Shown here one piece after another: positions 53,301 through 58,343 of a stretch of 64,000 nt of DNA. The stretch lies in NCBI RefSeq assembly GCF_000003815.2, contig NC_049979.1:9068050-9132049 (forward strand), in the 5' to 3' direction. How positions within the stretch are numbered: the first letter of the stretch is position 1; each line of letters opens with the position of its first letter. Below the pieces are notes generated by a model. It saw only the letters and a program-made list of their open reading frames with translations. It was not told where the DNA came from and did no database searches. Both the position numbers and the translations under genes were made by a program. The DNA comes from Branchiostoma floridae (lineage: Eukaryota; Chordata; Leptocardii; Amphioxiformes; Branchiostomatidae).

Positions 53301-56300
53301 ACATATTCAAATCAAGTTGTACATGCATCATATCTAATGTTATAACGATAATACAAGAAATATCAAGAGCATCCACAAATATTGTGGGTATTCAGCTCAG
53401 CTTTCTTGATTGCTCAAGGGCCAGGGCTCAATCTCTGCTACCTGTGACCTCTGCATTTTAGTTTGGTACAAAGGAAGAAAACAATAATTTGACCATTGGT
53501 ATTTACACTTGTCCTATGGCACATAAACTTGTTCCAAGGACTACTATAACACAACTGTGTATGGGCAATGTCTCTTGTCAAAGCTAGAAACTCTCTAAAA
53601 ACCAATGATGTTAACACCTATGCTACAAACCCTACAGCCAGGGTGTATGTAAAGGCTGTAGACTCTCCATCCTCCAGAAGGAGTGGCTGTCTATCACGAA
53701 GACTGCGTAGCAAGGTGAAAGGATAAAGGTCATGACCTCACCTCCCTGTCCGTGTAGAACCTGTTCTGATGTGTCCTCATGTACTTGTGGAGGCGCAGCA
53801 TGCTGTGGTACTCCTCCTCACTGATTGGCTGGTCCTCTGACTCCGAGTCCGAGCTGTCACTCACCAAAAGGTTCTACAAATGACAGCAACAATCTCAACA
53901 CAAACGGACACAATGAACACCACCCTATGTTATATCCTTTGAACATTTTTATGTGTTGCTATTATTATCATTTCATTTGACTTTCTGTAATGTTTTTCTT
54001 GTTTTGGTGTCTGATAAGGCCAAGTGGGCTGGGTAGTGACAATTACTTACTAGTATTCATTCAATCAATCATTGGGATTCTACAAATGGGCATTGAAAAT
54101 GATATTTGAACAGCAAGCAACAATGTCAAAACATTCAGATCTGAGATATTTACCCATGGAAGCTGCAGGCTATGGTTGGGTGACAGCCAGGCTTTTAGCC
54201 AGGCATGTATCAAGGGGTCATTTGGACCTACTGCTTATAAAAACTTGGACACCCTAGATGCCTTTACACTGGGGAGCAGCATAAAATTCTGATTGACCAG
54301 GGATGCTACTAGGTCACTTGTGGTAGGCATGTCACACCAAAATTTTGGTTAAGGTTAAAGTTGCTGAAACTGCTTTCAAATTACAGATCAGATTCTTCTG
54401 ATTACAATGCTTTTTATTGTGTTGAAATCCGACAATGTTGAAATTTTCTAGAATTTTTCAAAGTTGAACGTTTTTATTAGAAGAGGCTTATCTATTAGCC
54501 CTATGGGAACAGTTGACCTCGACATGGCACCGAAAATGACCACAAGCACACAGTTATTTACACGCTTTTTAATGTATCTTCCAAACGCTTTAACAAATGT
54601 TCTTCAAATTTTCAGCACATGAAGATAATATTACTGGACAGACTATAATATTGTTTTCTCGATATATCATCATTACTTTGTATTAATTAATCCTAATTAA
54701 CCCTAATTAATCTACTCATCCACAATAGTACCATTCAATTAATCTGCATTTCTTAAACATGCTACAAGCTTAAGAAAGAACTTCACGTTTCTAATTCAAA
54801 GTAAGACTAATCATTAAAAAATGAAGTATTTTTGTAGTTTTCATTAATTACAAAATATGCAAATGAGGGTTATTACCCTAAAGTACTTCCAACAACACAT
54901 GTAATTATATCACTTGTCCATATTTGAATTACATATTCCCTGAAATAAAACTAGACAGTGCTAACCTATATTGCATGTTGATGTAAGTACAGGAATGTAT
55001 CCACACTTTTAGGAACATCAATAAATAGTTAAGAATTTATGCTAATTAGCAATATGCTAATGATACATATATGGTGAAAACTATCCACACATTGGCTTTT
55101 AATCACATTTATGTTGTAGGCATACTTAAATGGGTTGTACAGATGTAAATTGCATGTTACTTTAAAGAACTTTTAACAATCAAATGCTTAATTAGCAGTT
55201 GTCCTAATTAACATCATAATTAATGACATTAGTAATAGTAAGTGCTAATTAGTATGCATACATGTTTTACCCATTCTAAAAATAACTGTTTAGTTCAAGT
55301 AACTTTCTGATTATTATTAGTAGGTTGCTTTTCTATTCAGTTTCTCTTAACTTAGCTTTTCTTCTTTAAAAATCAAAACAATAAGATCAAATAACTTTCA
55401 ATGTTCGTCACCAATTATTGCAACTCCAAACATGTCGTGTCTAAACTTGATCTGTTGTCTCGGTGTCTGCAGCCTTGTCTCTGGTGAGCAGTTTTGACAA
55501 GTCTCTATTTTGCTGTTTCCGCTGATCTGCCCAGGATATGTCCCTTTTGTGTCAACTAGAAAATTAAAAATGATCTCGAAATTAATACCATGCAACTGAC
55601 AAATTACGATTGAGCATGGCGATAACGTGTCTGCACGCAACATATCATTTACGATAGTGAAACGTTTTTTTGTTACAAAATATGCCACATCATCGGTTAT
55701 GAAAGGTATTCTACACAATACATAAAATATATTGCCATTCTGCGGTCAAATAGCGCAGAATTTATGATAATATGTTGAATTTATAGCGCAGACAATGTCC
55801 GCGGACGTCCGTGATGTCACGCCCCCCTCCCCCTCCACGGCCATGCGCGGGCTGCCTAAAAAAACTCTCAAATCGCATCGCTAAAGCCACAAGCCAAACT
55901 CGCGTAAATAGAAACAGAAACTACACCATGATGATCGCAATATATCTATATTCGTCACTGTGTATGAACAAAATTGCTAAATTCAAGAAAAATGGCAAAA
56001 ATATCCACTTACTTTCGGAGGTTTCCCTACTCTGGCCCATAACTTCCGCCAGGAATGACGTAGCAAAATTGTGCAACCACTGGAGTGAACCTTGATCTCT
56101 GCCCTTTCACCTGGAATCATTCCCAGAGTTCTCCGATGCACGGCGGCTTGTGGCTTTTGAGTTGAAAATTGCATCTCCGCCGGGCGGCCTTCGAAATAGC
56201 GTGCCGCGCGCGCGGCGTCAAAACGGGGCATTTTTCCGGCTGTATCTCCAACTTTTATGATTTTTAGCTCCTTATTATATGGATATTGTCAACTAAAAAT

Positions 56301-58312
56301 CAGATAGTATCGTAGTCAACATTCCATAGATTATAGACAACGATTTTGATTGGCATTATTCAAGCGGTTGATTTTTAAGATTTTTTTAAAAACATTTACG
56401 GCCCCGCGGGCCGCTGCGTTCTAATGCGGGAAGGGGGTAGGTTTGACATGCCTACTTGTGGATACAGTCTTCAGCTGTGACCTCTCTGAAAGTACGTTTG
56501 GTGACAGTATTGGTAACTATGACATTTTGGATAATAACAGTCACATATAATATCTTCTATCTTCTCCTAGGTTTCAGTTGATAACGAAAGACAGTGGATG
56601 CTATCTGAAACTCCTGACACTTAAGCAAATTTATCCAGCTGCTTGGTTTTACCTTCAGCCATTTCCTGCTCTTCTTCACTTTGCTGAAGTTGTAATGCCT
56701 TGAGCGCTCTTCCTTCACATCTGCAGGAAGAACAGAGTAATGTAATGTAAGCAGGTTTGCTGATTTCTCAATAACAAATACATGTATGTTGGACAAAGAT
56801 GCATTTTTACATTATATCATCAGTATAGTCCAGTACACTTTAAGCCCCCCTTTCACTAGACAGTGATTGTTGAGCGACCGCATAGCAACCAGAATTGCAT
56901 TTGTATCACCTTTGATTTCATGATCAGGATATCACGCAAGATTTAAAGTATGATTTAAAAGACAACAACAACACACACAAAGTGTAAAAAGAATTGTCCT
57001 TGTATTTGAAATTTGTCAAGAGGTCTGTGAAATCCTTGGTCACTCAGCATTCACAGCGCAGTTGCAACCTTTATTGGAAATGGTATGTTAGTAACCAATA
57101 TCTAGCCAGGTACTTTGTCTACTAAAGCCTCTATCACTTCAGGGAGAAATATTCCCAGACCCATGACAGCAGGTATTGAGCACCCAGACTTACCTGGAGG
57201 GTCAATCACCCCGTTGAGTATCTTGGTATGCTGGTCTACCTCCCCGGTACCGTCTCCTGACTGATTGGGGACTGGCAGCTTATCCTCTCCTCCATCACTG
57301 CTGTCATCACTGCAGAGGACACAACGCCCATCAGGTCACTAGCATCTACTGTAGCTTCACTTACTTTCCTCAGGGTTTTTTCTTCGCGACAGAAGCGAAA
57401 CACCACAAATATGTAAATTGTAATACAACTATACCACAAAAATCCTCCTCCCTCAACCACTAAATGACAGTATGATGCAAGTATGTATGATTGACTCTAA
57501 GTGCAAACCAGGGCTCTCTTCAGCTCTGAATTTTTGTTTGCGCTCCCACGTCTGACATAGCAAAGTCAGATGGTTGAATTGATTTTTTTCTTCCAACTCC
57601 AAGTAGCAAAATTCCATCAAGAGATAAATGCTGGTAAGAGCCAGGACTTTGTCTGAGATACTGTTTTTATCTGAAGAAGTCCAGACAGTCGGGAGCAAAC
57701 ACATGAAATTTAAAAAAAACAAGAATCAATACAATCTTTGTTCACTTTAATTTGTCAAGATTTTTGTCATAATTTGGTATTACTTAAATTGGATGTTATC
57801 TAACCAGCTAAAACATATGCAAGGAGAAAAGTCGTTCAAGGTAAGACTAATACTAATCTGAAGAACTCTTATCCCCAGTGCCCTCCAAATGGCAGGTTCT
57901 TTACAAGTTCGATAGCAACAACCTGTAATCCTACATATCAACCAGCTGCTATCAACAAATATTTCACTGTTCCAGAGTTCTCAAGACGCCTATACTGCCC
58001 TCTAATTGGTGATTCACTTTCTAAAAAATGGTTTCTCTGATGTTAGAGGTTGGGAAAGGGACCATTTCAGCCATAACAGATGTTCAGATGGAAGTTCTAG
58101 TGGCAGATTTGGAGCCCTCACCTGATAGCGATGTCCTCCGTCAGGATCCCCTGCACGTGTGACAGGAAAGGCTCCATCTGTAAGGCTCTCTCCAGTCGCT
58201 GCAGGTTGAGCGGCATGGCCAGAGATGGCCCCTCCGCTGTCCCCTCCCCCTCGGGCAGGTCATGGCCTGCCTCCCCAGGGGGAGGGGCAGAGGCAGAATC
58301 CTGCCCTGACAT
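14049..58312 (-). CDS. INO80: INO80 chromatin-remodelling ATPase (whole gene model, joined exons)
   Basis: INO80 is the SNF2-family ATPase that drives nucleosome sliding and H2A.Z handling in the nuclear INO80 complex. I joined 37 coding exons by phase. The N-terminal block (58312-52222) has the [17 protein letters not shown] and MLRLHKY-type motifs of animal INO80. The DBINO/HSA-like block lies at 52365-50753. ATPase lobe 1 is at 47874-35336: motif I DEMGLGKT, motif II DEAQ, motif [11 protein letters not shown]. The insertion that separates the lobes is at 35073-27035; in known INO80 complexes it binds RUVBL1/2. Lobe 2 is at 19312-17319: motif [16 protein letters not shown], motif [16 protein letters not shown] Lys- and Ala/Gly-rich tail ends at 14049. 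The visible coding sum is about 4.67 kb, plus one exon in the 19062-19290 gap. Oddities are eight tandem donors after the motif III exon, one GC donor, and a Ser/Pro-rich stretch in the insertion. Identity is near certain; a few exon borders are not. Confidence 0.95.
14846..14978 (-). CDS. INO80: INO80 exon, C-terminal acidic IVDD motif
   Basis: Flanked by CCTCAG and GTAACC. It encodes 44 residues including [13 protein letters not shown], which matches the DESSSDMLVIVDD-type motif of vertebrate INO80, followed by a Gln-rich stretch coded by CAG repeats. It enters in phase 0 and leaves in phase 1, joining the tail exon. Confidence 0.88.
15716..15895 (-). CDS. INO80: INO80 exon, Ser-rich C-terminal region
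   Basis: Sixty codons in phase 0. It begins [12 protein letters not shown] and contains [18 protein letters not shown], aligned with the vertebrate SFISVDSAMPSPFSE-type segment. The acceptor is TATGTAG and the donor GAG/GTCGGT, weak but in frame; a GT three bases further on is an alternative. Confidence 0.85.
16640..16731 (-). CDS. INO80: INO80 exon, charged helix [14 protein letters not shown]
   Basis: 92 bases, phase 1 to 0, between TTTCAG and GTACGT. It encodes a long Arg/Glu/Lys helix matching the RQEEKRQQEE...RKRKREKYA segment just after the ATPase in vertebrate INO80. It is probably a coiled or single alpha helix. Confidence 0.9.
17319..17421 (-). CDS. INO80: INO80 exon, end of ATPase lobe 2
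   Basis: 34 codons plus one base: [11 protein letters not shown] then [19 protein letters not shown], the post-helicase brace segment of INO80. Acceptor CACAG; donor T/GTGAGT. A pure TA/YACA microsatellite lies in the intron about 45 bases below the donor. Confidence 0.92.
17758..17916 (-). CDS. INO80: INO80 exon, helicase motif VI
   Basis: 53 codons in phase 0 between TTCAG and GTATGC. It encodes [20 protein letters not shown] then [23 protein letters not shown]2 motif VI with the arginine finger in DRAHRLGQ. It is nearly identical to the vertebrate protein. Confidence 0.97.
18195..18267 (-). CDS. INO80: INO80 exon, helicase motif V
   Basis: 73 bases, phase 2 to 0. It encodes [20 protein letters not shown] then AADT, the classic SNF2 motif V. 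Acceptor TTTCAG; donor ACG/GTAACA. Confidence 0.97.
18462..18556 (-). CDS. INO80: INO80 exon, lobe 2 ([11 protein letters not shown])
   Basis: 95 bases, phase 0 to 2. It encodes [20 protein letters not shown] then [15 protein letters not shown]2 helicase-C sequence between motifs IV and V. The residues that should precede it (LLTRLKSQGHRVLIYSQM in vertebrates) are missing from the visible sequence because of the adjacent gap. Confidence 0.96.
19062..19290. other. Assembly gap (229 N) hiding an INO80 exon
   Basis: Run of N. The partial exon on its high-coordinate side (19291-19312) shows that most of the INO80 helicase motif IV exon lies inside. About 105-130 coding bases are expected, which fits the gap. 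Confidence 0.95.
19291..19312 (-). CDS. INO80: INO80 partial exon cut by the gap (start of ATPase lobe 2)
   Basis: After a TTTTACAG acceptor, 22 bases encode (D)KEVLVTD, matching the GKESLITDSGK start of helicase lobe 2 in vertebrate INO80. Phase 1 fits the preceding exon at 27035-27257. The rest of the exon runs into the N gap. Confidence 0.8.
19754..20228. repeat. Copy 1 of a near-identical duplicated segment beside a gap
   Basis: About 475 bases that recur almost unchanged at 20329-20800, on the other side of a 100-N gap. Differences seen are one substitution (GGTATTCC against GGCATTCC) and a few bases next to the gap edge. Probably the same locus assembled twice, for example two haplotypes. 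Confidence 0.85.
20229..20328. other. Assembly gap of exactly 100 N
   Basis: The round length suggests a placeholder of unknown size. Both flanks are the same sequence in direct orientation. Confidence 0.95.
20329..20800. repeat. Copy 2 of the duplicated segment
   Basis: Direct repeat of 19754-20228. After 20800 the sequence continues uniquely. It has no coding content. Confidence 0.85.
21030..21044 (-). other. 3'-terminal hairpin of the retrotransposon
   Basis: A 6-bp perfect stem (CATCGC / GCGATG) with a 3-base loop lies in the very short 3' UTR, about 15 bases after the stop codon at 21060. Short 3' stem-loops or repeats are common recognition sites for the element's own reverse transcriptase; that role is inferred here. 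Confidence 0.5.
21060..22410 (-). pseudogene. Reverse transcriptase 3' half of the retrotransposon
   Basis: Starts inside the reverse transcriptase at [12 protein letters not shown]. It shows motif A ([15 protein letters not shown]), motif B ([14 protein letters not shown]), the catalytic motif C as FADD rather than the common YADD, then KTEVM and TYLGSTM. A C-terminal domain follows ([24 protein letters not shown]). The last 30 residues hold a CPTCGRTC...HMRRH C2H2-type zinc finger. There are no internal stops or frameshifts, so the insertion is probably young. It has no start of its own except a chance ATG formed at the inversion joint, so I call it a separated fragment. Confidence 0.92.
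22411..23111 (+). other. 5' leader region of the retrotransposon
   Basis: About 700 bases precede the endonuclease start in the inverted half. It begins with a strong inverted repeat (22412-22422 with 22437-22449). A CT microsatellite follows at about 22561-22583, then a GC-rich stretch with overlapping open frames on both strands that do not resemble known ORF1 proteins. It could be a structured 5' UTR; HDV-like self-cleaving ribozymes are known at 5' ends of some LINEs, but I could not establish that fold here. Confidence 0.6.
23112..25012 (+). pseudogene. Endonuclease plus reverse transcriptase 5' half of the retrotransposon
   Basis: About 634 codons in one frame. Residues 1-255 are an AP-like endonuclease: AWNVRT at the start, ALSETR near residue 45, GDFNARVG near 153 and [11 protein letters not shown] near 247, all expected catalytic positions. 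A charged linker follows, then reverse transcriptase entry motifs [33 protein letters not shown] and [14 protein letters not shown]. The frame is cut at FVDLTK at 25012, then runs a few unrelated codons into flanking DNA and stops at 25038-25040. The missing catalytic half is the minus-strand fragment at 21060-22410. The clade is not firmly assigned; architecture is RTE/CR1-like. Confidence 0.93.
25049..27034. other. INO80 intron segment, nothing further recognised
   Basis: AT-rich intron sequence between the retrotransposon and the exon at 27035. No splice-bounded open frame with INO80 similarity and no inverted-repeat element was seen. Confidence 0.5.
27035..27257 (-). CDS. INO80: INO80 exon, end of the inter-lobe insertion
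   Basis: 74 codons plus one base, between CCAG acceptor and GTACTG donor. It encodes [18 protein letters not shown] and later [19 protein letters not shown], aligning with the vertebrate CNDRSAEYERR and GGLWSIRPQNGWSFIRIPG segments. It ends in phase 1, matching the partial exon at 19291-19312 across a 7.7-kb intron. Confidence 0.9.
28358..28585 (-). CDS. INO80: INO80 exon, Pro/Ser-rich insertion segment
   Basis: 76 codons, open in phase 0 from the acceptor CTTCAG (AG at 28587-28586) to the donor AAG/GTAGGG. The sequence is Pro-, Ala- and Arg-rich and ends [19 protein letters not shown], loosely like the vertebrate PSFLCVASPRVTAV. The nearer acceptor TAG at 28582-28581 would give an early stop and is rejected. 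GC content is clearly higher than in neighbours. Confidence 0.7.
28975..29164 (-). CDS. INO80: INO80 exon, Ser/Pro/His-rich insertion segment
   Basis: 190 bases, phase 2 to 0, between TTTCAG and GG/GTAAGT. It begins [20 protein letters not shown] and continues with repeated SPT and NP motifs. The frame stays open, and both phases fit the neighbouring exons, which is the main support. I do not recognise the peptide from other INO80 proteins. It could be disordered and phosphorylated. Confidence 0.65.
29611..29800. mobile_element. MITE-like element, copy 1
   Basis: 190 bases with terminal inverted repeats (CTGTAAATGCATTTAAGTTC at the left; its diverged complement ending GCATTTACAG at the right). 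TA lies on both sides, as for Tc1/mariner-type target duplication. The interior matches 48420-48627 closely, including a TTTTAAGTTYG block and GCAGGAAAAAGG. It is non-coding and sits in an INO80 intron. Confidence 0.75.
29803..30824. other. INO80 intron, nothing recognised
   Basis: AT-rich sequence between the MITE-like copy and the exon at 30825. No structured element or coding segment was seen. Confidence 0.5.
30825..30992 (-). CDS. INO80: INO80 exon, inter-lobe insertion
   Basis: 168 bases, phase 2 to 2. It encodes [20 protein letters not shown] then [17 protein letters not shown] and ends [13 protein letters not shown]. The SFRLSAPEI and LKNLVFTS parts align with the vertebrate insertion (PLLKSLVFSS). 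Acceptor CAGCAG; donor AG/GTATGT. Confidence 0.85.
31342..31519 (-). CDS. INO80: INO80 exon, inter-lobe insertion ([13 protein letters not shown])
   Basis: 178 bases, phase 1 to 2, between TTGCAG and GTAGGG. It encodes [20 protein letters not shown] then [20 protein letters not shown], close to vertebrate CFSFLRFIDISPAE...LLARWLALFLSLK. In known structures this region grips the RUVBL1/2 hexamer. Confidence 0.93.
32016..32096. repeat. Dispersed repeat copy
   Basis: Contains CACTGATGAAAGGTAGAGGA, then GCTACCTGAAACATCTGACC, and ends GTGCTTGAGTAAC. It matches 36678-36757 read on the other strand. Confidence 0.7.
32221..32303 (-). CDS. INO80: INO80 exon, insertion segment ([14 protein letters not shown])
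   Basis: 83 bases, phase 2 to 1. It encodes [20 protein letters not shown] then PPKKGSTK. The acceptor and donor are consensus, and the position equals the vertebrate APDYIQRSLFHRKG segment. Confidence 0.85.
32590..32623 (-). CDS. INO80: INO80 small exon in the insertion
   Basis: Only 34 bases, between CCACAG and AG/GTGAGA. It encodes [11 protein letters not shown], and both phases fit its neighbours exactly. Support is the splice sites and phase rather than strong similarity. Confidence 0.7.
32924..33023 (-). CDS. INO80: INO80 exon, [11 protein letters not shown]
   Basis: 100 bases, phase 0 to 1. It encodes [16 protein letters not shown], the hallmark SNF2 sequence that ends lobe 1 and starts the insertion, then [18 protein letters not shown]. 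Acceptor CAACAG; donor G/GTTGGT. Confidence 0.95.
34906..35073 (-). CDS. INO80: INO80 exon, lobe 1 end ([13 protein letters not shown])
   Basis: 56 codons in phase 0. It encodes [20 protein letters not shown] then [14 protein letters not shown], nearly identical to the vertebrate protein. Acceptor TTCCAG; donor AAG/GTGACA. Confidence 0.97.
35336..35421 (-). CDS. INO80: INO80 exon, [14 protein letters not shown]
   Basis: 86 bases, phase 1 to 0. It encodes [20 protein letters not shown] then VENELSDK, the conserved SNF2 protrusion segment. Acceptor CTGCAG; donor AAG/GTAGGG. Confidence 0.97.
36366..36486 (-). CDS. INO80: INO80 exon, [15 protein letters not shown]
   Basis: 121 bases, phase 0 to 1. 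It encodes [20 protein letters not shown] then [20 protein letters not shown]. The acceptor is TTTTTTCAG. This is the exon that must join the motif III exon; phase 0 at its start accepts all eight tandem donors upstream. Confidence 0.97.
36678..36757. repeat. Dispersed repeat copy
   Basis: Begins TAGTTACTCAAGCAACTGGA, then TTTTGGAAACGGTCAGATG, then GAATCCACTATCCTTCGTCA. This is the best-preserved copy in the window and lies in the intron downstream of the tandem-donor array. A 25-base phrase (CTGAAGACAATTTGGATT-like) is also tandemly repeated at about 36851 and 36899. Confidence 0.75.
37039..37410 (-). repeat. INO80: Eight-copy in-frame tandem repeat of the motif III exon end plus 5' splice site
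   Basis: The core block (reverse complement starting CTTACCTCTGCCATGGTG) begins at 37039, 37087, 37132, 37180, 37225, 37273, 37318 and 37363. Spacings are 48, 45, 48, 45, 48, 45 and 45. About 33 bases are identical in all copies; they encode TPIQNTMAE plus the GTAAG donor. The remaining 12-15 bases vary (LLLTG, LLTG, LLAG or LLAD). Exon ends at 37368 (canonical), 37323, 37278, 37230, 37185, 37137, 37092 and 37044 would all splice in phase 0 to 36486, adding a [15 protein letters not shown]-type peptide per extra unit. The frame is open through the whole array and stops shortly after. Confidence 0.93.
37368..37601 (-). CDS. INO80: INO80 exon, helicase motifs II and III
   Basis: 78 codons in phase 0 after a TTGCAG acceptor. 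It encodes [32 protein letters not shown] (motif II, DEAQ as in INO80) and [16 protein letters not shown] (motif III). The boundary given is the donor giving the vertebrate-like join MAE-LWALL. Seven further donors lie downstream in the tandem repeat and would extend the exon in frame to as far as 37044. Confidence 0.96.
37602..40567. other. INO80 intron (3 kb)
   Basis: Holds an AAAG microsatellite at about 38217-38244. No other element or open frame with support was seen. A repeated phrase about AAGCAG-GTTAAG-GACCAGCTGGCCTT occurs near 37945 and 38045. Confidence 0.55.
40568..40627 (-). CDS. INO80: INO80 exon, VLPYWGN
   Basis: 20 codons in phase 0: [20 protein letters not shown], almost identical to vertebrate VLPYWGNPHDRKVIRRFWSQ. 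Acceptor CCGTAG; donor CAG/GTTAGT. Confidence 0.96.
41094..41189 (-). CDS. INO80: INO80 exon, motif Ia, with a GC donor
   Basis: 32 codons in phase 0: [20 protein letters not shown] then [12 protein letters not shown]. The acceptor is CTTCAG. The exon ends AAG and is followed by GCAAGT, a GC-type 5' splice site with otherwise perfect consensus. No GT donor nearby keeps both frame and homology. Confidence 0.94.
42413..42493 (-). CDS. INO80: INO80 exon, Walker A / motif I
   Basis: 27 codons in phase 0: [20 protein letters not shown] then FLAHLAE. It contains the ATP-binding DEMGLGKT. Acceptor CTTCAG; donor GAG/GTAAAA. Confidence 0.97.
42831..42863 (-). CDS. INO80: INO80 micro-exon [11 protein letters not shown]
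   Basis: Only 33 bases, in phase 0, between ATTACAG and CAG/GTAAAA. It encodes 11 residues, equal to vertebrate GMNWLANLYEQ. Confidence 0.95.
46619..46644. repeat. Perfect 11-bp inverted repeat
   Basis: Arms AACTATGCAGT and ACTGCATAGTT are separated by 4 bases. It is intronic, with no associated element ends seen. Confidence 0.6.
47705..47740. repeat. ACTC tetranucleotide microsatellite
   Basis: About nine perfect units, lying in the intron about 36 bases past the donor of the 47777-47874 exon. On the transcribed strand it reads GAGT. Confidence 0.9.
47777..47874 (-). CDS. INO80: INO80 exon, [16 protein letters not shown]
   Basis: 98 bases, phase 1 to 0: [20 protein letters not shown] then [13 protein letters not shown]. 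This is the run-in to the ATPase, with the Q-motif-like YQLK. Acceptor CCACAG; donor AAG/GTCAGA. Confidence 0.95.
48420..48627. mobile_element. MITE-like element, copy 2
   Basis: 208 bases related to 29611-29800. The left end is CTGTAGATGCATTTAAGTTT and the right end CTGCATTTACAG, with TA on both sides. It includes the GCAGGAAAAAGG and GCGGTGGTTTTAAGTTCG interior blocks and a short extra insertion before the right end. Confidence 0.75.
49576..49630 (-). CDS. INO80: INO80 exon, [18 protein letters not shown]
   Basis: 55 bases, phase 0 to 1. It corresponds to the vertebrate TRSFDEDAKESRAAALRA segment between DBINO and the ATPase. Acceptor TTTCAG; donor T/GTAAGT. Confidence 0.88.
49914..49981 (-). 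CDS. INO80: INO80 exon, [15 protein letters not shown]
   Basis: 68 bases, phase 1 to 0. It encodes [20 protein letters not shown] then QAK, like vertebrate FKAQALKNAENAYHIHQAR. Acceptor CCACAG; donor AAG/GTATGC. Confidence 0.9.
50753..50945 (-). CDS. INO80: INO80 exon, DBINO region ([18 protein letters not shown])
   Basis: 64 codons plus one base. [20 protein letters not shown] then FMAKK, the DBINO signature that binds DNA/actin-related modules, followed by a less conserved Glu/Gln-rich part. Acceptor ATCCAG; donor G/GTAGGC. Confidence 0.95.
51194..51397 (-). CDS. INO80: INO80 exon, DBINO/HSA-like helix
   Basis: 68 codons in phase 0: [20 protein letters not shown] then [20 protein letters not shown] and [20 protein letters not shown]. 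It is very close to the vertebrate sequence; the long basic helix contacts linker DNA and actin/Arp proteins. Acceptor ATAG; donor GAG/GTAGGT. Confidence 0.96.
52222..52365 (-). CDS. INO80: INO80 exon, [16 protein letters not shown]
   Basis: 48 codons in phase 0, starting [20 protein letters not shown] and containing [20 protein letters not shown], like vertebrate [19 protein letters not shown]. Acceptor GGTTAG; donor AAG/GTATGA. Confidence 0.93.
52792..52880 (-). CDS. INO80: INO80 exon, Lys/Glu-rich low-complexity segment
   Basis: 89 bases, phase 1 to 0. It encodes [20 protein letters not shown] then KEPEEEEEG, matching the KAKLKKVKKKRR region; likely a basic nuclear-localising tract. The donor is inferred as GGG/GTGGGT because that alone keeps phase. 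Confidence 0.8.
53143..53260 (-). CDS. INO80: INO80 exon, [13 protein letters not shown]
   Basis: 118 bases, phase 0 to 1: [20 protein letters not shown] then [19 protein letters not shown], clearly like vertebrate YQYYSAGLLSTYDPFYEQQRHLLGPKKKK. Acceptor TTTCAG; donor G/GTATTA. Confidence 0.95.
53742..53873 (-). CDS. INO80: INO80 exon, acidic/Ser segment with MLRLHKY
   Basis: 44 codons in phase 0: [20 protein letters not shown] then [20 protein letters not shown]. The MLRLHKY core is shared with vertebrates. Acceptor TTTGTAG; donor GAG/GTGAGG. Confidence 0.93.
53874..56652. other. INO80 intron (2.8 kb) with AT-rich and CpG-rich blocks
   Basis: 54660-55320 is AT-rich with many TAATTA/TTAATT words. 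55780-56450 is much richer in GC and CpG (for example GCGCGCGCGGCG near 56207 and CGGCCCCGCGGGCCG near 56399). The sharp change suggests an inserted element, but I found no coding remnant or clear terminal repeats. Confidence 0.5.
56572..56650. repeat. Dispersed repeat copy abutting a splice donor
   Basis: Contains ACAGTGGATGCTATCTGAAA then CTCCTGACACTTAAGCAA and ATCCAGCTGCTTGG. It ends two bases inside the intron, right next to the donor of the 56653-56720 exon. Confidence 0.6.
56653..56720 (-). CDS. INO80: INO80 exon, [14 protein letters not shown]
   Basis: 68 bases, phase 1 to 0: [20 protein letters not shown] then WLK, matching vertebrate [15 protein letters not shown]. Acceptor CTGCAG; donor AAG/GTAAAA. 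Confidence 0.95.
57194..57309 (-). CDS. INO80: INO80 exon, N-terminal SDDSSDG segment
   Basis: 116 bases, phase 2 to 1. It encodes [20 protein letters not shown] then [26 protein letters not shown] aligns with vertebrate SDDSEDG. Acceptor CTGCAG; donor G/GTAAGT. Confidence 0.88.
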
Positions 58313-58343
58313 TCACCTGTCACCTGGGTGGCGCACCTCACAA
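58122..58343 (-). CDS. INO80: INO80 first coding exon with start codon
   Basis: After a TTTCAG acceptor there are 31 bases of 5' UTR and then ATG at 58312. The N-terminus is [18 protein letters not shown], a Gly/Pro/Glu-rich leader, followed by [20 protein letters not shown], which matches vertebrate YLQYLERALRLDHFL. The exon ends ATCAG/GTGAGG. I chose this ATG because it is the only in-frame one after the acceptor that precedes the conserved segment at a sensible distance; a Met at residue 33 is an alternative. Confidence 0.9.
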
